DNA from: Turritopsis dohrnii
Taxonomy: Eukaryota; Cnidaria; Hydrozoa; Anthoathecata; Oceaniidae
Direction of reading: 5' to 3'
DNA: 64,000 nucleotides
Assembly: GCA_027922465.2 (NCBI GenBank)
Contig: BQMF02000213.1
Span: 434,001-498,000 of the forward strand
Shown here: one piece after another, positions 11,668 to 24,640 of the stretch
Position numbering within the stretch: the first letter of the stretch is position 1
How the letters are laid out: each line of letters opens with the position of its first letter
The notes under the pieces: generated by a model
Databases searched by the model: none
What the model was told of the DNA's origin: nothing
Seen by the model: only the letters and a program-made list of their open reading frames with translations
Translations under genes and position numbers: made by a program

Positions 11668-14600
11668 CTAAACATCCTCGTCGATAAAAAAATCAATATC
11701 TGAGTCCATTTCTTCTTTTTCTATTTCAGTATCTTTTCCATTTTGGCATGACTCACATTTGCAGAAGGGTGTGCAATTTAGTTCTAATCTTTTGCATTTG
11801 CAAGTGTTGCCTCTACATTCTTTCTTGCATTTACAAGCCACAAGGTTTTCCAAATTTTCGGGACGTCTTTCAAACCAGTTGATGCAAAGTTGGCCATCTT
11901 CTGAATATTTCCAACCATGGTTAGAAACATCTTGTGTCTCCACTTCCTGCACAGCGGCGTTCTTCCAAATGTATGCCTGGTAATTAGCACGCTGACAATG
12001 CATCTGTAGGCTCTCGATTGGTGGAGGAAGCAGTTCTTCAGAAAATCGCCCAGACATGAAAAGTGAAATCCTGGTACTCAGGATAGTGGCACTTTTATCT
12101 TTAGAACCGAACAGATAGCAAACAAATTTTTCTAATTCACGGAAGAGGACATCATCGAGGAATCGCCCATTTCCAAGTTTATGGATGGAGCTCACAAATT
12201 CCTCTTTTGCTACCATCGCATTCCAACACTTTTTTTTCCTTTACCGAAAAAGCAACTGGTGGTGTCGCATCCTGGAAGAAAATCAAAAGAGAAAGGTATC
12301 AAGCATAAATGCAATGCAATGCTTGTTATTTTTTTACCAAAAGCACAACTGTTTTACAACCTGTTAAAGCGTGGAAACCGATAATTGCCTGGCATGTTGA
12401 TTCTGGTAAGGATGCAGCAGCTTCTTTTACATCAACTATTCTTTTTTGTTCTCCGACCCCGTTTCAACAAATACATCAGATGACAAATGATGCGAAAAAC
12501 CAAGAAGAAGGACTATAGCATCGGTATCTGGTGTTTTTACAACAATACTGCGGTTGTTTATTGAGGCATGGTGGCAATGAAGGATAATTCTTGTATCAGC
12601 TTCTTCATGGTTAGATTTCAATTCTTCAACGACTTTGCAATCAACAGTTCCATTTTGCGTGATCCTATTAAGTTGATAACAAAGACTTCCTACTGTCACA
12701 AACAAGGATATTCCGCAAAAACGATCAGCACCATAACGACACCAGGTTTCACAGAGAAATGAAAGAAGGTTTTCTTTATTTTTGCCGTTGCAAAGGTATT
12801 CTTTCCATAAACTTGGCGTTTTTTGGCTGCCTTTCGCTATGACATAAGTATAGCTGGTTTTATTTTCTGCCCTTTTCTCACGCTCTGCACTTTTGATGCT
12901 AATGTCTAAGTACCGGTCAGCAACGAAGTCTACACGATTGGCATTGTATTGTTTTGCATTGCCAATGACTATCGTTAGTATTTGTGATGCAAGCCCCTCG
13001 AAAGTACCAGCTGCATTTTTCAATGACTGGATCACAGCCATAGCGTCAAGTATAACCACGTTAGCATTCAGAGTGACTGACGGGTTGATGACTTCCGACG
13101 TTTCAACAACTTCCAGCAATTTTGATTTGACAGTTTTTCTCATACCTCCGTCAGGACTGGCAATACTTAATGGAAGATCAGCGAGACTGTGCTTCAGAAT
13201 ATCTTTGATATCAATATCACGGTTTCGTGATAAAATTACAAGACGGGCAAACAGGTCCCGAGTGGATTTGGAATGTTTGATCGTTAAATCTTTGTTCTTC
13301 TTTTATGACTGTTTGGTGTTATCAAAGGTCTTCAGACTATTTTTCTTTATCGTCGAAAATAAATCAGGACTCGCACTGACAAGTTTTTCTTTCACAAACT
13401 CTTCAAAAGAAGCATTACCAACTGCCTCTGCACTCGCTAAATCAAATAAAATATCCTCATCAGCCACTCGTCCATTTGAGATGTTAACCAGATGCAAGGA
13501 GAAATACTCAAATGGATTAATGGTGGATTCCATGGTTTCTATTATACGCAAAACATTTGCTTCGTGCTTCTTTTGGAAATTTTGGTCCAAATTCTTCCTG
13601 GACCTAAAACAAAAAATACAATTAGTTATTAAACTCTGTTGAACATATAATAATAGTCTGTTTCGCCTCATATCAAGGCTCGTCAGCATGCCTAGGCGCA
13701 TTTGAACGTCGGACATGGACAGACATGGTTCAGATTAATAGACAAAGGAGTTTTAGAAAGTAAGTCAAAAACAACACAAACACAATTAAGGAAGGGAAAT
13801 TGGGAAAGCTAACCTATCATTGTTTATCGTTCCAGCCAACTCCTCGCATTTTCTTGAAATCGCTGACCGTTGTGGCTGTGATAATAACCAGCGATGCATA
13901 TACCCTCTGTTTAAGGTGAAGCCCACCAAACCACCTACACATTTAAATTAAAACAATAAATAAATAACTAAATAACATTTTCATATAACAGGATTATAAG
14001 GTATTTTGTGAAAAAGGTCTTTCAAGAGCGGTTTTTATATTTAAAGTACCTTTAGTTTTCGAATCACGGTTGGCTGTTTGCTCAATCGTCATATCACATG
14101 GTACTGACGAGAAACCATAACGGGATTGCCGTTGTACTGTCCAGTTATTACGAAGTTCTTCTAATGAACCTGAAAAAATGAAAAGATGCATTCGATACTA
14201 GTATTTTTGTAAAATATTTTGCTAAGCTCATAATGAATTCAACCTGGATGCGTGTCATCAAGAGACTTCATTTCGAACCAATATGCCGTCATGTATCTGG
14301 CATAGTTGGATCGATCATAAGCGAAATACCATGGTAGCATCTCTCTTGTGCTTGCAAGATGTAGATCCCAATCGTTAGTGCGAGTTGCTCGAACGAACAT
14401 CAACATCATTCCTTGGAATGAAAAAGAAGAAATGAAAAGAATTGAAGGAAAAGTACAATATTCAAGAATTTATTCAAGGTTTATTAAAAGAATGGTTACT
14501 ATACTTACCAATCATATCTATATAAGAGCTCCAATAGTCAAAAGTAGAACTTTGTGAACGACACTGTTCAACAAAGAAATCGTATCGCTTGCATATGACT

Positions 14601-17600
14601 TGAAAGGCAATGGAATTTAGGGCAGCATTGTGTTGTTCAGTATCAAAATTATTCTTGTGACAATCCACAAATTCATTAATAAATGCTTGTTCCTCTTCTT
14701 CTAGTGATCTCATGAAAGCCTCAATGCGCATTCTTTGCAATGCTTCAAACATGAGTTTATGTATGTACATAGAACGATTGTAATGTTTGCCAGACATAAC
14801 ACCATTTAGGGAAGAGGGACCAATGACATCAGATTCAACAAGTATTTCCTAAACATTTTGAAACAAATACATTTCAATTCTCAAAAGCCTAACATTCTAT
14901 TTTCATCTTCCAGAAACCTGAAATGAAATGGGAATACTCATAGCCAAAAGCATTCTTACTATTGTTAGTTCATGCTCAAATTATTTTAATTTTATGATTA
15001 CCTGAAATCCTGAAGCACCAAAACGTTTCCCGATTGCACTGCAAAATGACATGATGGCATGAAAGCTGCCCAAACGAACAATGAATTTATTTCGAAACTC
15101 TATGTGTTTCCATCTTATCTGCTGCACTTTCGCATAAATTGCCTGATCACAAACTATTGATAAGTAAGGTTTACCCATCTCCTCTACCACATCTTGTGCC
15201 TTCTGCATCATTGTAAATAAGGTAGAAAACTCAGTTGACGAGGCATCAATGATTGGAAGATAGATGATTCTAGATTGTGGTCTTGCCATGCTTAATAAAG
15301 TGTTGTGGCCAGTCCACTCAGGAAGTAAAATATCTGGAGGTGCACATGCTTTGAAGAGAAGATATAGGAAATCTGATCGTTTCGCAGATAATATCTTTTC
15401 CTTTTCATATGCTGAAACTACTTTATTTACAAATGCAGGAGATTTTTTTTTTCCAAGTACATAGTTCTCAAGAACGATATCAGGAGGTTTTAAGGATTTT
15501 CTCCCAGTTTCCTTCAATGAAACTGGCGACATTTGTTCTGGATGGTTCACAGGATTTTGAATTAAAATCATATTCGTAATGTGAGTTTGATGTTTGCTTT
15601 CCTCACCAAAATCAGCATTATCCACCACAAGTGTTGAAAACTCACCCTTTTGTACTTCTTTTGGAAGCTTAGAATCCTGAACAGTTGCTAATTCAGTAAG
15701 AGCAGTATCATACCTTAAAATTGAGTAGTGTGATGCAGAATGGCCAAAACCATTCAATATTGATATGAGCCATTCACTTCCAGTTATCTGCCTTACAGCC
15801 ATTCCAAGAGCTAAATGTTTTGGTGTAACATTCTTCCCTCTACTTGCCAGATATATTAAATCCTGTGCAATTGACATAATCTTGTTGTGATCTTTAGCCT
15901 CCACTTGCACAATATCTTCAAAATTTTACCTGTTGCCCAAGCTATGAAGTTAAACAGCAGCACAGGAATAATCTTTGTAACTTGTTCTTTAGAAAAGGCT
16001 TCCGCAGTAGGTGGCCAAGACTTGGTAAAACATGGAGCATCTGACAACATATTTTTGATATTCAAAGCAGCAAGAAACAATTTTCTTTCACAATTAACAT
16101 TCTGCTTACTCTGCAAGGTTTCTGCAAGAAAACTTCTACCATTAATGCTATGTACACCAACTTAAGGGTAAAAACCTACATACACTTTCATAACACAGTA
16201 CTATCAAACTATGACTATAGTGCTTTAAAATGAATTCACCTTGCACATCGACTCTACAATCTGTTTCACTTTCACTTTCACTTGAGCTGTCACTACAAGC
16301 TAATTCATTTTCACAGACAACATCTCCAAAGACACTATGAGAATATACAATCTCACTACAGTTTCTAGAACTTGGTTGATCAAAACAGAGTTCTGGAAAT
16401 CTCTCTTGAAGACGCTCTTTCAACCTCCCTGACTTATAACTTGATGCATCTAAGTTTTCCACCTGAAAGAAAAAGATATTAAGGGATATTACTCTCTGAA
16501 ATAAATCAAACCAACAAATTCTAAAATACTTACTTCATACAAAATAACAAATAAACATACCTGCTGAACTGTAGCAATGAATTCTTTAAGTAACGTACTC
16601 AAAAAAAATATCTTTTCCTTGGAAATTATCTTGGAAATAAACTTTTCTGAAAAAACTTGAAAAGATTTTTCATAAAGAATTTTGCTGGATTGCTCATCTT
16701 TCGTTTTTTTATAAAATGGCTTGACATACTTCTTGTAACAAGGTTTATGGTGTCTTACTTCTAATGCTACCAAATCATCACAACCACTTAGTTTAACAAT
16801 CATTTCTCTAAAGTAAATTGGCACTTTTTTATTCCACTTTCAACTAACTTTGAGCTTTACACCCAAGAACTGCATAGCATCTATATAATAAACTACATCA
16901 CCTATCATTTCTTAACTCAGCAGCTTTTCTTATTGTGTCTTGATTTAATGTTTCTACTTGTGAAAGTTTAATCTCACTCTTTCGACTAAATTTCTGGATA
17001 AAATAAGAGCAGACACACAATGATGACCAACTAAAAATCTTTAAATCTCTTAAATAAAGTAATGTCTTATTGGTTCTGGCACATACATCTCTAATAAACA
17101 ATTTCTTCTTGCTGCAAATAATACAAACGTCTGGCAAAACATTAGAAGATCTCGATGACACTCTTGGTATTGGGGACATCTTTGAACGTAATCTTTTCGA
17201 TGGCCCATCCAATACCACATTTTCCTAAGAGTTTTTGGAAAATACAACATTAAACTGAAAATCTATGATGGCAAAAAGAAAATATTTTTCACTAACACTA
17301 TCTTCTACTTTTTTCCTTTTTCTTGCCCGCTCAAGTTTCCCTTTGTCTGTATAAAGTTGGTAGCATTTACGATGGTAAAAGAGAAAATATTGATCACTTT
17401 CTTGCTGGTAATCTGGATAAAAAGTAAAAGACTTCTCCAATATTTCTCTTTGAGGAGAACAACCAACTTTAATCCACTCTTCCCTAGCCTCAGCTATCCT
17501 TTTCAATGCCGTTGAGGATGCCTTTGACAAATTATTATTTCCAGCTGCTTCCACAACAGCATCAAAATGTATAAAGCATATTTGCTGGTTTGATGAAGAA

Positions 17601-17653
17601 GATGGTGTTGTTTTCGGTGGTAGTGATGATGTAGCCATTGATTGGGAATCCAT
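11668..17653 (-). pseudogene. Large PIN/FEN-like nuclease protein with C-terminal CXC domain (KDZ element cargo gene)
   Basis: Eleven minus-strand exons with GT-AG borders: 17653-17297, 17224-16912, 16807-16561, 16462-16240, 16131-15002, 14848-14509, 14411-14244, 14169-14050, 13934-13814, 13603-12361, 12271-11668. The N-terminus has cysteine motifs (CIICSKKK; HHKPCYKKY). The middle has MLPWYFAYDRSNYARYM and GGLVGFTLNRGYMHRW. The last third is PIN/FEN-like, with acidic motifs LDAMAV, DFVADRY, HEEADTR and TPDTDAIVLL. The C-terminus is a tesmin/TSO1-like CXC domain (CKCKKECRGNTCKCKR...CKCESC), expected to bind zinc and DNA. Damage: frame change near 15915-15925, TAA at 13303-13305, frame changes near 12440 (A-run) and near 12216. 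About 1,500 residues when undamaged. Such proteins are common in invertebrate repeats; their enzymatic role is not known to me. A small intron near 17000 is possible. Confidence 0.7.
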
Positions 17654-18282
17654 AAGATCTTCAAAAAAGTAATAAATCAAACAATTTATTATAAATTACT
17701 ACATATAAGTTGTAAACAAACCCATCCAGCACCCGATTCAGATGAAAGTTACCCAATATGATCGAAAAATGATGTAGCGTATATATACCAATGGTATTGA
17801 TCGTGTATTTGACATATGATATATATGTATCAATATATTCCAATAAGATCGCTATGCAGGCAGGACGGAACGCGGGAATGCCGCTCAAAATGGTACATCC
17901 ACTACGAAAAGTTGGAATTTTGCTGTAGAATTTTCTTTTTCAGTTGAGGAAAGGAAAAGGTCAATTTTTAAATGGATGAGAACAAAACCCGCACTGCCTA
18001 AACTGTTAGTGACAATAACGACAAAACTCTTTATATCTCCATTACAATAATATAAGCTTGGGCTCTGTTGTTCATAGTCTTGGATTGAATAGAGTTGAGA
18101 ACCTCATCAACCTCATTATAAATGTGTTTAAGTCTGGTTTGCCAATCACTATAAGCAATGATAACCGTGCAAATGAATGAGTGTAACTAAAATATATCTA
18201 AAATATATTCTTTATGGGCTCACGATTTTCAGGAAGGATGGATTTATGATTGCACATAAAATCATTAAGATCATTTTGCAGA

Positions 18283-18308
18283 TAGATAGATAGATAGATA
18301 GATAGATA
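18283..18308. repeat. GATA microsatellite
   Basis: Six consecutive GATA units in AT-rich non-coding DNA. Confidence 0.9.
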
Positions 18309-18380
18309 TGTATTTTCGCCGTGTAGCAACAACTTACATCTCGTTTTTACAGCAGTATTGTTTTATCTGACTTATATTTT

Positions 18381-18489
18381 GACATAGGCACTATTTCCTT
18401 TTGGTACTCCCCTATAGGATTAGATGTAGGGTTAGGTTAGGGCTAGGATTAGTGTTAGGAGGGTACGAAAAGGAAATAGCGCCTATGAC
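18381..18489. mobile_element. Short MITE with inverted ends
   Basis: Ends CATAGGCACTATTTCC and, inverted, CATAGGCGCTATTTCC with similarity continuing to about 30 bases. The centre contains TAGGGTTAGG-like words. The whole is about 109 bases. A related, more diverged element is at 55475-55632. Confidence 0.7.
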
Positions 18490-18923
18490 TTACCTGTGTA
18501 GCCCTTCATCATCTAGCCCTTAAAGCGTCTAATTTTATCTGCCTTTATATATTGGTGGATATAACACACAATGGCCGCAATAATGGTCCTGAGGTCAATG
18601 TATTCACATTTATATATACCTGGAGGATATAATAACTATGTATATGCATATATAATTAATTTAATTCTTATGTCAATCTGTTTGTTGGTTATTCCCACCT
18701 CATTGTGTTCAGATATTGTATTGATTGGAATAACTGGATATACCAATTGTGAGATATTTTATATATATATTGAATTCTTAGCATGAATTGTAGCATGATG
18801 AATTGTGGAAAGCTTGTTAATGGTATATCGTACACAGATGATTCCCCTTCAGTTTTGTGCTCGTAAAGCTGGAGACATCTTTTGTTAACCGTACCGTGAC
18901 TTTATTTGTCGTCACCTTCCAAC

Positions 18924-21900
18924 ATGGGATTGATTGATTCGGATAAGAAAGACATGGTAAAAAAATTTTACTTAAAATACTATATATAGCGAGTGGTGAA
19001 TATAATAACTTTTATAAATCTTTAGCTAACATTTTCGTGATGCTTGTTAAGTAGATCAGCAAATAACTAATGTGTGCTATGAAATTGTAATCAGATATTA
19101 GGATTTATTGAATTGGGACCAATCTAAATTGTATACAGCTACAAAATGTTAAGTTCAAGTGTTTTGTGGTCTGTTAATCACAATGGTTTTTCACCAGTAT
19201 ATTTTCATAATTTGGACATAATTTAGAGCATGCATATGATCAACATTACTAAAATTTAGCCTACTTACTTAATACTAAAATTTAGCCTTGAAAGACTAGA
19301 GTGAAAGGAAGACTTTTAAGACAAAAGGAAGACAGTTAAAAGTCTTCCTTTCACTCTAGTCTTTCAAGGCTAAATTTTAGTATTAAGTAATTAGGCTAAA
19401 TTTTAGTCAATGTTGATCATAAGGATTCATCCAAACATTACTAGCAAGGACAATGGACATCAAACTACATATGATTATATATTTTTATGTCTTATTGAAT
19501 AAAAGTTTCTTTGTGTTTGATCAAAGTAAACTGAAAAGTACAAGGATATCTTGAATTACACAAATTGTTTACACTATTACCCTATTATTACAAGAATAAC
19601 ATTCTTTCAATTGTAATAAAAACTTGTATAATATAGTGTCTGAAATAGAACCATTACATTACATCACTACATCAATGGATTCCAACACAGAAAAAGTTTT
19701 GGAAGATATGTTTACCAAGGGTATGACAAGTAACACCAAAGCATCTTTACCAACTAGAGAAAAGGCAGCAGAATTGACTGGACTCTCTCTACCAGCTATT
19801 GAAGTATTTTAATTTGTTTTCCTTGAAATGAATTATTGATTCTTTTCATGAAATATTATTGCCATTTCATATTTTCATGTGCATACAATATGTTCTTGAA
19901 AAAAGTTTGAAGTAACTGTTGGCACTGTGCATGTTCTTTTTGCCTATTCTATGAGAGATTTGTTTATAATGTTATTGATAATAGTGTCGTTTTCATGTAG
20001 AAATGGATAATAAATCGTAGGGCAAAAGCTAGAAAATCTCTGACCCAAAATAACCTGAAACGCACAAAAATAAGTTTGCAGGCAACACGCGGCTACGATG
20101 AGTTCAGAAGTAAAAGAATGAAAGGTTACACTTTTGTTGTCTTTTATGTAAATCTGGATGGTTTTCATAGAAATGTGGATAGGAGTGAGCTTGATATTAT
20201 ATACTCTTTATATATATCTGTTTATTGTTTTTATCAAGATTCCAATCTTCATAAATATTGGTAAGGATAATCATGATTATGATAAGTATGTATGCTATTG
20301 ACTTTTAAGATGGCACTTCTGAGGAACGTAGGCAATTACTTAAAACCTTGGGAAATGAATGGTCCAGCATGTCTAAAAAGGAAAAAGACAAATGGAATGA
20401 AAAAGCTCATTCCCAAAATCTGAAGAGTGCTAATGATTTAAGACCTGATGAAAAAATTCAGAAGTCAAGAAAGCTTTGGAAAGTTCTACAATCTACTGTA
20501 TGTATACTGTAACAATATTTATATCCCCAATTTTAAATTCTATTCCAGTGAATCATTGATAAATTCAACTTAACCTTTAGGCTAATGAATTATCAATGCT
20601 TGGAAACCACTTTATTGGGGTTTATGTTGACGCAATTGGTGCAAAAATATGCTGCTCTGAAAGTGGAGCCCTGTTTTTAGAATCATCATCCCAGTATCTT
20701 CATTTGGAAGATAAATTTGCAGAATTTATTGCAAATGGTAATTTGTTGAATTGCTTCAATCTTTGAATTCTTATATGTTCACCACTACTTGTGAAGTCAT
20801 TATGTTTCAGTCACTTAATTAGGCTTTATATTTTTACAGGAAGTAGTAATTGTCTACCTAAAAAGCAAAACATAACCAGTACCTCCAATGACTTAGCTGT
20901 TTGTGTTACAGAATTATTAAATGAAAAGTATGGTAAGAACAGTTTTACTTTTTTTTACATAATACAATTACATATTTCATTACATATTTTATATATTACA
21001 TAAACTTCCGTGGTAAGAACAAACCTGTCTGCTGCTCCCATACAATTAGCAAAGGAGGGACCTTAATTAACATTGCTATAATAGAGTCAGTTAATTTCCA
21101 GTGCATTAAGTTAGTTGATAAAATTAGCATGTAAACAACTTGTTCATTAAAACATTCTATTGTAAAGCTTTCCTTGTAAGTAAGATTAAAAGCAATAGAT
21201 AAAGATCACAGTTACTGTATTTTTTGTGAAGTGACATCCTATCAGCCTTCTGTTTTTGTTCAGGGTACGCAGCACTGACGAAGGCCAAATAGCCTGAAAC
21301 AGAGTTCTTAATCATGTTAATAGTTTGTATGTTAAATGTATTATAAGTTTAATGTATGTAGTGCTATGAATTTATATTTTAGTTGAGGCACTTCGTTTAC
21401 TGCCAGTTGAAGCACAAGCACGGTTGCCTAAAAAGCATATCCCATATAAAAAATATGTGCCTTCTGTCATATATGCAACTGGTTTGCCTATTGACAAGCA
21501 CCTTTGCTACCCCTCATCCATGACATTAGATTTGAAGAAATTTATCCTGCAGCACAAAGATGATATCAAAATTATTATTGATGTTGAGGGTATGAATTGT
21601 TGGTTGCTTGCTAAAATCTCATCCAGTGGTGCATCTAAAATAACCCAAACACTTTGACATGAAGTCACAACTTGTCACAATGTCATGAAGTTCCTTTTGC
21701 ATGTTTTTCCACTTCAATGTGTATAAATGATTTTGGCTTTCTCCATAAACTTTGCCTTAACTTGAGATAAGCAATTCTCATCAGTAGCTTCCATTTTATA
21801 TTTTTTTGTTACTATTGTCTTCTTTAGGGTTAGATTCGACACCTAGAAGAATCGGTAGATGCTTAGTTTTATTCATCTCTTTATATGTGCATGCACTTAC

Positions 21901-23513
21901 AGTTACCTTTTGACACATCCTCAACTGCAATAAATATGGATATGATATTTCTATATTCTATAATTCACTATATTTCCCATTTTGTCTAGATTCCACAATT
22001 TCACAACAATCTGGAATTCTCGGTGTTTCAAACGTACCAGTTTCAGCGGAAAATCATTCATGTGAAGTATTGAGAAGTATTAAAAGTTTATTCATTATTG
22101 ATCGGTTTGTAATGGATTTGGTCAGTTTGTGTTCCATATAGAAATCATTCCCGTCATTGTTTTCTGTTATGTTTTGCTCCAGATCGTTTGGTTGGTAATG
22201 TCTCAAAAGATGCTGAATTACTTACAACAACTGGAACTGAATCCCTGTGTTGTAATCTCCTTGAAGGTATTCTTTACTCGCATAAGATTTCTGTAAACAA
22301 CTGCCGAGATTTAGGTGCTTACTTTGATACAGTTCTTGCTTTTAAAGCTTTTGGTATAGTTAGGGAGCAGAATCCTAAAAAAGGCATTATTTTTAAATGC
22401 TAAGAAAATTTTGAACTTTAACTGCAACTTAACTATTTTTCATGTTATCTTTTCATCTGTAATTTCATTTTGCCTAGGTGATAATGATGTTAATTTCAAT
22501 GAAAGGACCATCATAGGTAATAACTTATTTCTGAATTATTTTTTGTTTAAAAAAATCTTTCGCAATATTTATATAAAAATATATCACTTTACAGACCAAC
22601 CAATTGGATCTGTTGTTGAGGTAAAAAGTCAAGGTACGTGCTTAAATTGATTCTGCTTGCTGATCAATGAAACTCTTTTTCAAGCTTTCGTTGTAACAAT
22701 TTGTTGTAAAAATTTAGGCAGGACAACTCAGTCGTTTGTTGCAAGTAAAGAAAATCGACCTTCTATTTCAAATAAAGGTATTCGTGATTGCCGCGTACAT
22801 TTTTATGCATCTAATACAAGATTAACATGGTAGTTTCACTTCGTCTGAATTGAAAGGATGTCTATAAGCGTCTTGAAATATGTCATGTTTACGTTCGGAC
22901 GAAATAGACATTTCCCGAATTTCTGATTAAACATTATGCCTTGTTATTATGTTTAACCTCGTTACTATGTTTCCTATTGTTTTACTAATTACATATATCT
23001 ATTACTTGTAATATTCACTTATAATTTCTATTCGGCAGTGGGATAATTAAGAGCAATCGAAAACTTTAAAACGAAGTTATACATGTTGGCTTTAGCCATA
23101 CTGCAGCGTTTAAACAGAAATTCGGGAAAGGTCTATTAAACAATTATTTGAATATACGGAGTTTCATTCATTTCATCGGGTATTTCGATGTCAAGGTGAC
23201 CGAAATAAAATCAACATTCAGTAAATGAAGCACTCATATAATTCCGCCTCTAAAAAACGAAATGCATATCATAGAACATCATTTAGGTTTTGTATTTAAC
23301 TTAAATATTGCCCTTATTTTGTGTTCTTGTAGTTGCCATGCCGTTCAATCAACTACCAGCTAATATTAGAGGCAAGTATCAATCCAATAACTCCACTGCT
23401 ACTTTTTGTTATTTCTTTCTAGATATCATTTTATTTTATACTATTATTTTATTCTAACTTTAGAAGCTGTTTTACAAGCCATGAAGAAAAGCGCAAGAGA
23501 TGCAAAATCTTGA
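18924..23513 (+). CDS. Homeodomain plus HMG-box-like protein, about 14 exons (KDZ element cargo gene)
   Basis: First exon 18924-18956 (MGLIDSDKKDM). Further exons: about 19637-19803, 20001-20124, 20310-20497, 20581-20737, 20840-20932, 21383-21589, 21990-about 22076, 22183-about 22266, 22478-22516, 22595-22633, 22718-22777, 23333-23371, 23464-23513 (stop TGA). Exons 2-3 encode a homeodomain-like helix-turn-helix ending KWIINRRAKARK. Exons 3-4 encode an HMG-box-like stretch (GYDEFRSKRMK, then LGNEWSSMSKKEKDKW). The remainder is unassigned. Most introns from exon 3 on are phase 1. The donor after 23371 is GC rather than GT. Exon 1 to 2 is unresolved because direct joining gives a stop, so translation may instead begin at ATG 19675. 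It is the only plus-strand gene in the element, and DNA binding suggests a regulatory or end-binding role. Confidence 0.6.
19236..19420. mobile_element. Foldback element with about 85-base arms
   Basis: A near-perfect inverted repeat: ATGATCAACATT, ACTAAAATTTAGCC (twice), AAAGACTAGAGTGAAAGG on one side, and the complement on the other, with a loop of roughly 10-15 bases around 19322-19336. It lies in the first or second intron of the homeodomain gene. It would form a long hairpin in RNA. It is most likely a MITE. Confidence 0.8.
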
Positions 23514-24009
23514 AAAATTTCTTTACTGCAAATGCCCTAGGTTGCAGACAAATGTTTGTTTTGTATATATGTATTGTGTTAGAAGATTTACTAAAACAAT
23601 CAGTATTATTTTCTTTTGGTCTGGCCTGATATCCATCCAATAGACATTGAATCCTCACTCATAACAATTGTCCTACTCCAAACTAAGTGACTATTAAATT
23701 TACCGGAAAGAAACCTGTCAATTGCCTATATATGGAAATATCCCTTTTGATATAAGAAAGTCAGTAACCCAACGCATTTAGTCAATGCCCTTTCATCCAA
23801 TAAATGGTATTTTCAAAAATAAATTTCGAAAAACTGCTATCGCTGAAGGAAAAAGGGAAAGCAGACGATCTTTATCTTATGCGATTGTACTGTCCTGATG
23901 TGAAGACTTGCACCATGTGCCGATTGTACCGTCATGATGTGACGATTGCACCTTGTTCCGCGTTGAGTGTAAGTAGGCCTTATACTCCTGCGCGGAAGCG
24001 TCTGGGTCT
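23514..24009. other. Non-coding region before the minisatellite
   Basis: No exon-like structure after the stop of the homeodomain gene. The last 130 bases contain degenerate copies of the minisatellite words (GATGTGACGATTG). Confidence 0.4.
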
Positions 24010-24640
24010 CCATCGAGAGTTATGTCATGATCGGATATGATGTGACGATTGTATCTTACGTGCTCCTCACTGCTTATGTTATGATCGGATCTGATGTGGC
24101 GATTGTATCTTACGCGCTGATCACACCTTATGTCATGATCGGATCTGATGTGGCGATTGTATCTAACGCGCTGATCACACCTTATGTCATGATCGGATCT
24201 GATGTGGCGATTGTATCTTACGTGCTCTTCACTGCTTATGTTATGATCGGATCTGATGTGACGATTGTATCTTACGCGCTCTTCACTGCTTATGCCATGA
24301 TCGGATCTGATGTGGCGATTGTATCTTACACGCTCTTCACTGCTTATGTTATGATCGGATCTGATGTGGCGATTGTATCTTACGCGCTGATCACACCTTA
24401 TGTCATGATCGGATCTGATGTGGCGATTGTATCTTACGCGCTCTTCACTGCTTATGTCATGATCGGATCTGATGTGGCGATTGTATCTTACGCGCTCTTC
24501 ACTGCTTATGTTATGATCGGATCTGATGTGGCGATTGTATCTTACGCGCTCTTCACTGCTTATGTTATGATCGGATCTGATGTGGCGATTGTATCTTACG
24601 CGCTGATCACATCTGATGTCATTTGTAGTCATGACTTTTT
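24010..24640. repeat. 54-bp minisatellite, about 11-12 units
   Basis: Unit core ATGATCGGATCTGATGTGGC, then GATTGTATCTTACGCGCT, then either GATCACACCTTATGTC or CTTCACTGCTTATGTT. The period is 54 bases, a multiple of three, so long frames stay open on both strands (24027-24650 plus, 24632-23877 minus). The two 16-base alternative halves are shuffled among units. No signal of protein selection is visible, so I call it a tandem repeat inside the KDZ element. Confidence 0.85.

Larger units (their letters stand above)
17654..18923. other. Divergent intergenic region between the two KDZ cargo genes
   Basis: No coding exons recognised. It separates the start of the minus-strand nuclease gene (17653) from the start of the plus-strand homeodomain gene (18924), so promoters for both should lie here. 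It contains a GATA microsatellite (18283-18308) and a MITE (18381-18489). No specific promoter motif could be defended. Confidence 0.5.

Noticed and set aside
12893..13642. Plus-strand 249-codon frame
   Set aside because: It is the reverse shadow of the nuclease gene exon 13603-12361, whose motifs are clear.
18400..18470. TAGGGTTAGG words as telomeric sequence
   Set aside because: Only a few irregular units between short inverted ends; this is the interior of a MITE.
23877..24632. 251-codon minus-strand frame of RYNRHIRSDH-type repeats as a protein gene
   Set aside because: It is created by the 54-base tandem repeat, and the plus strand is equally open; no start context or conserved domain.
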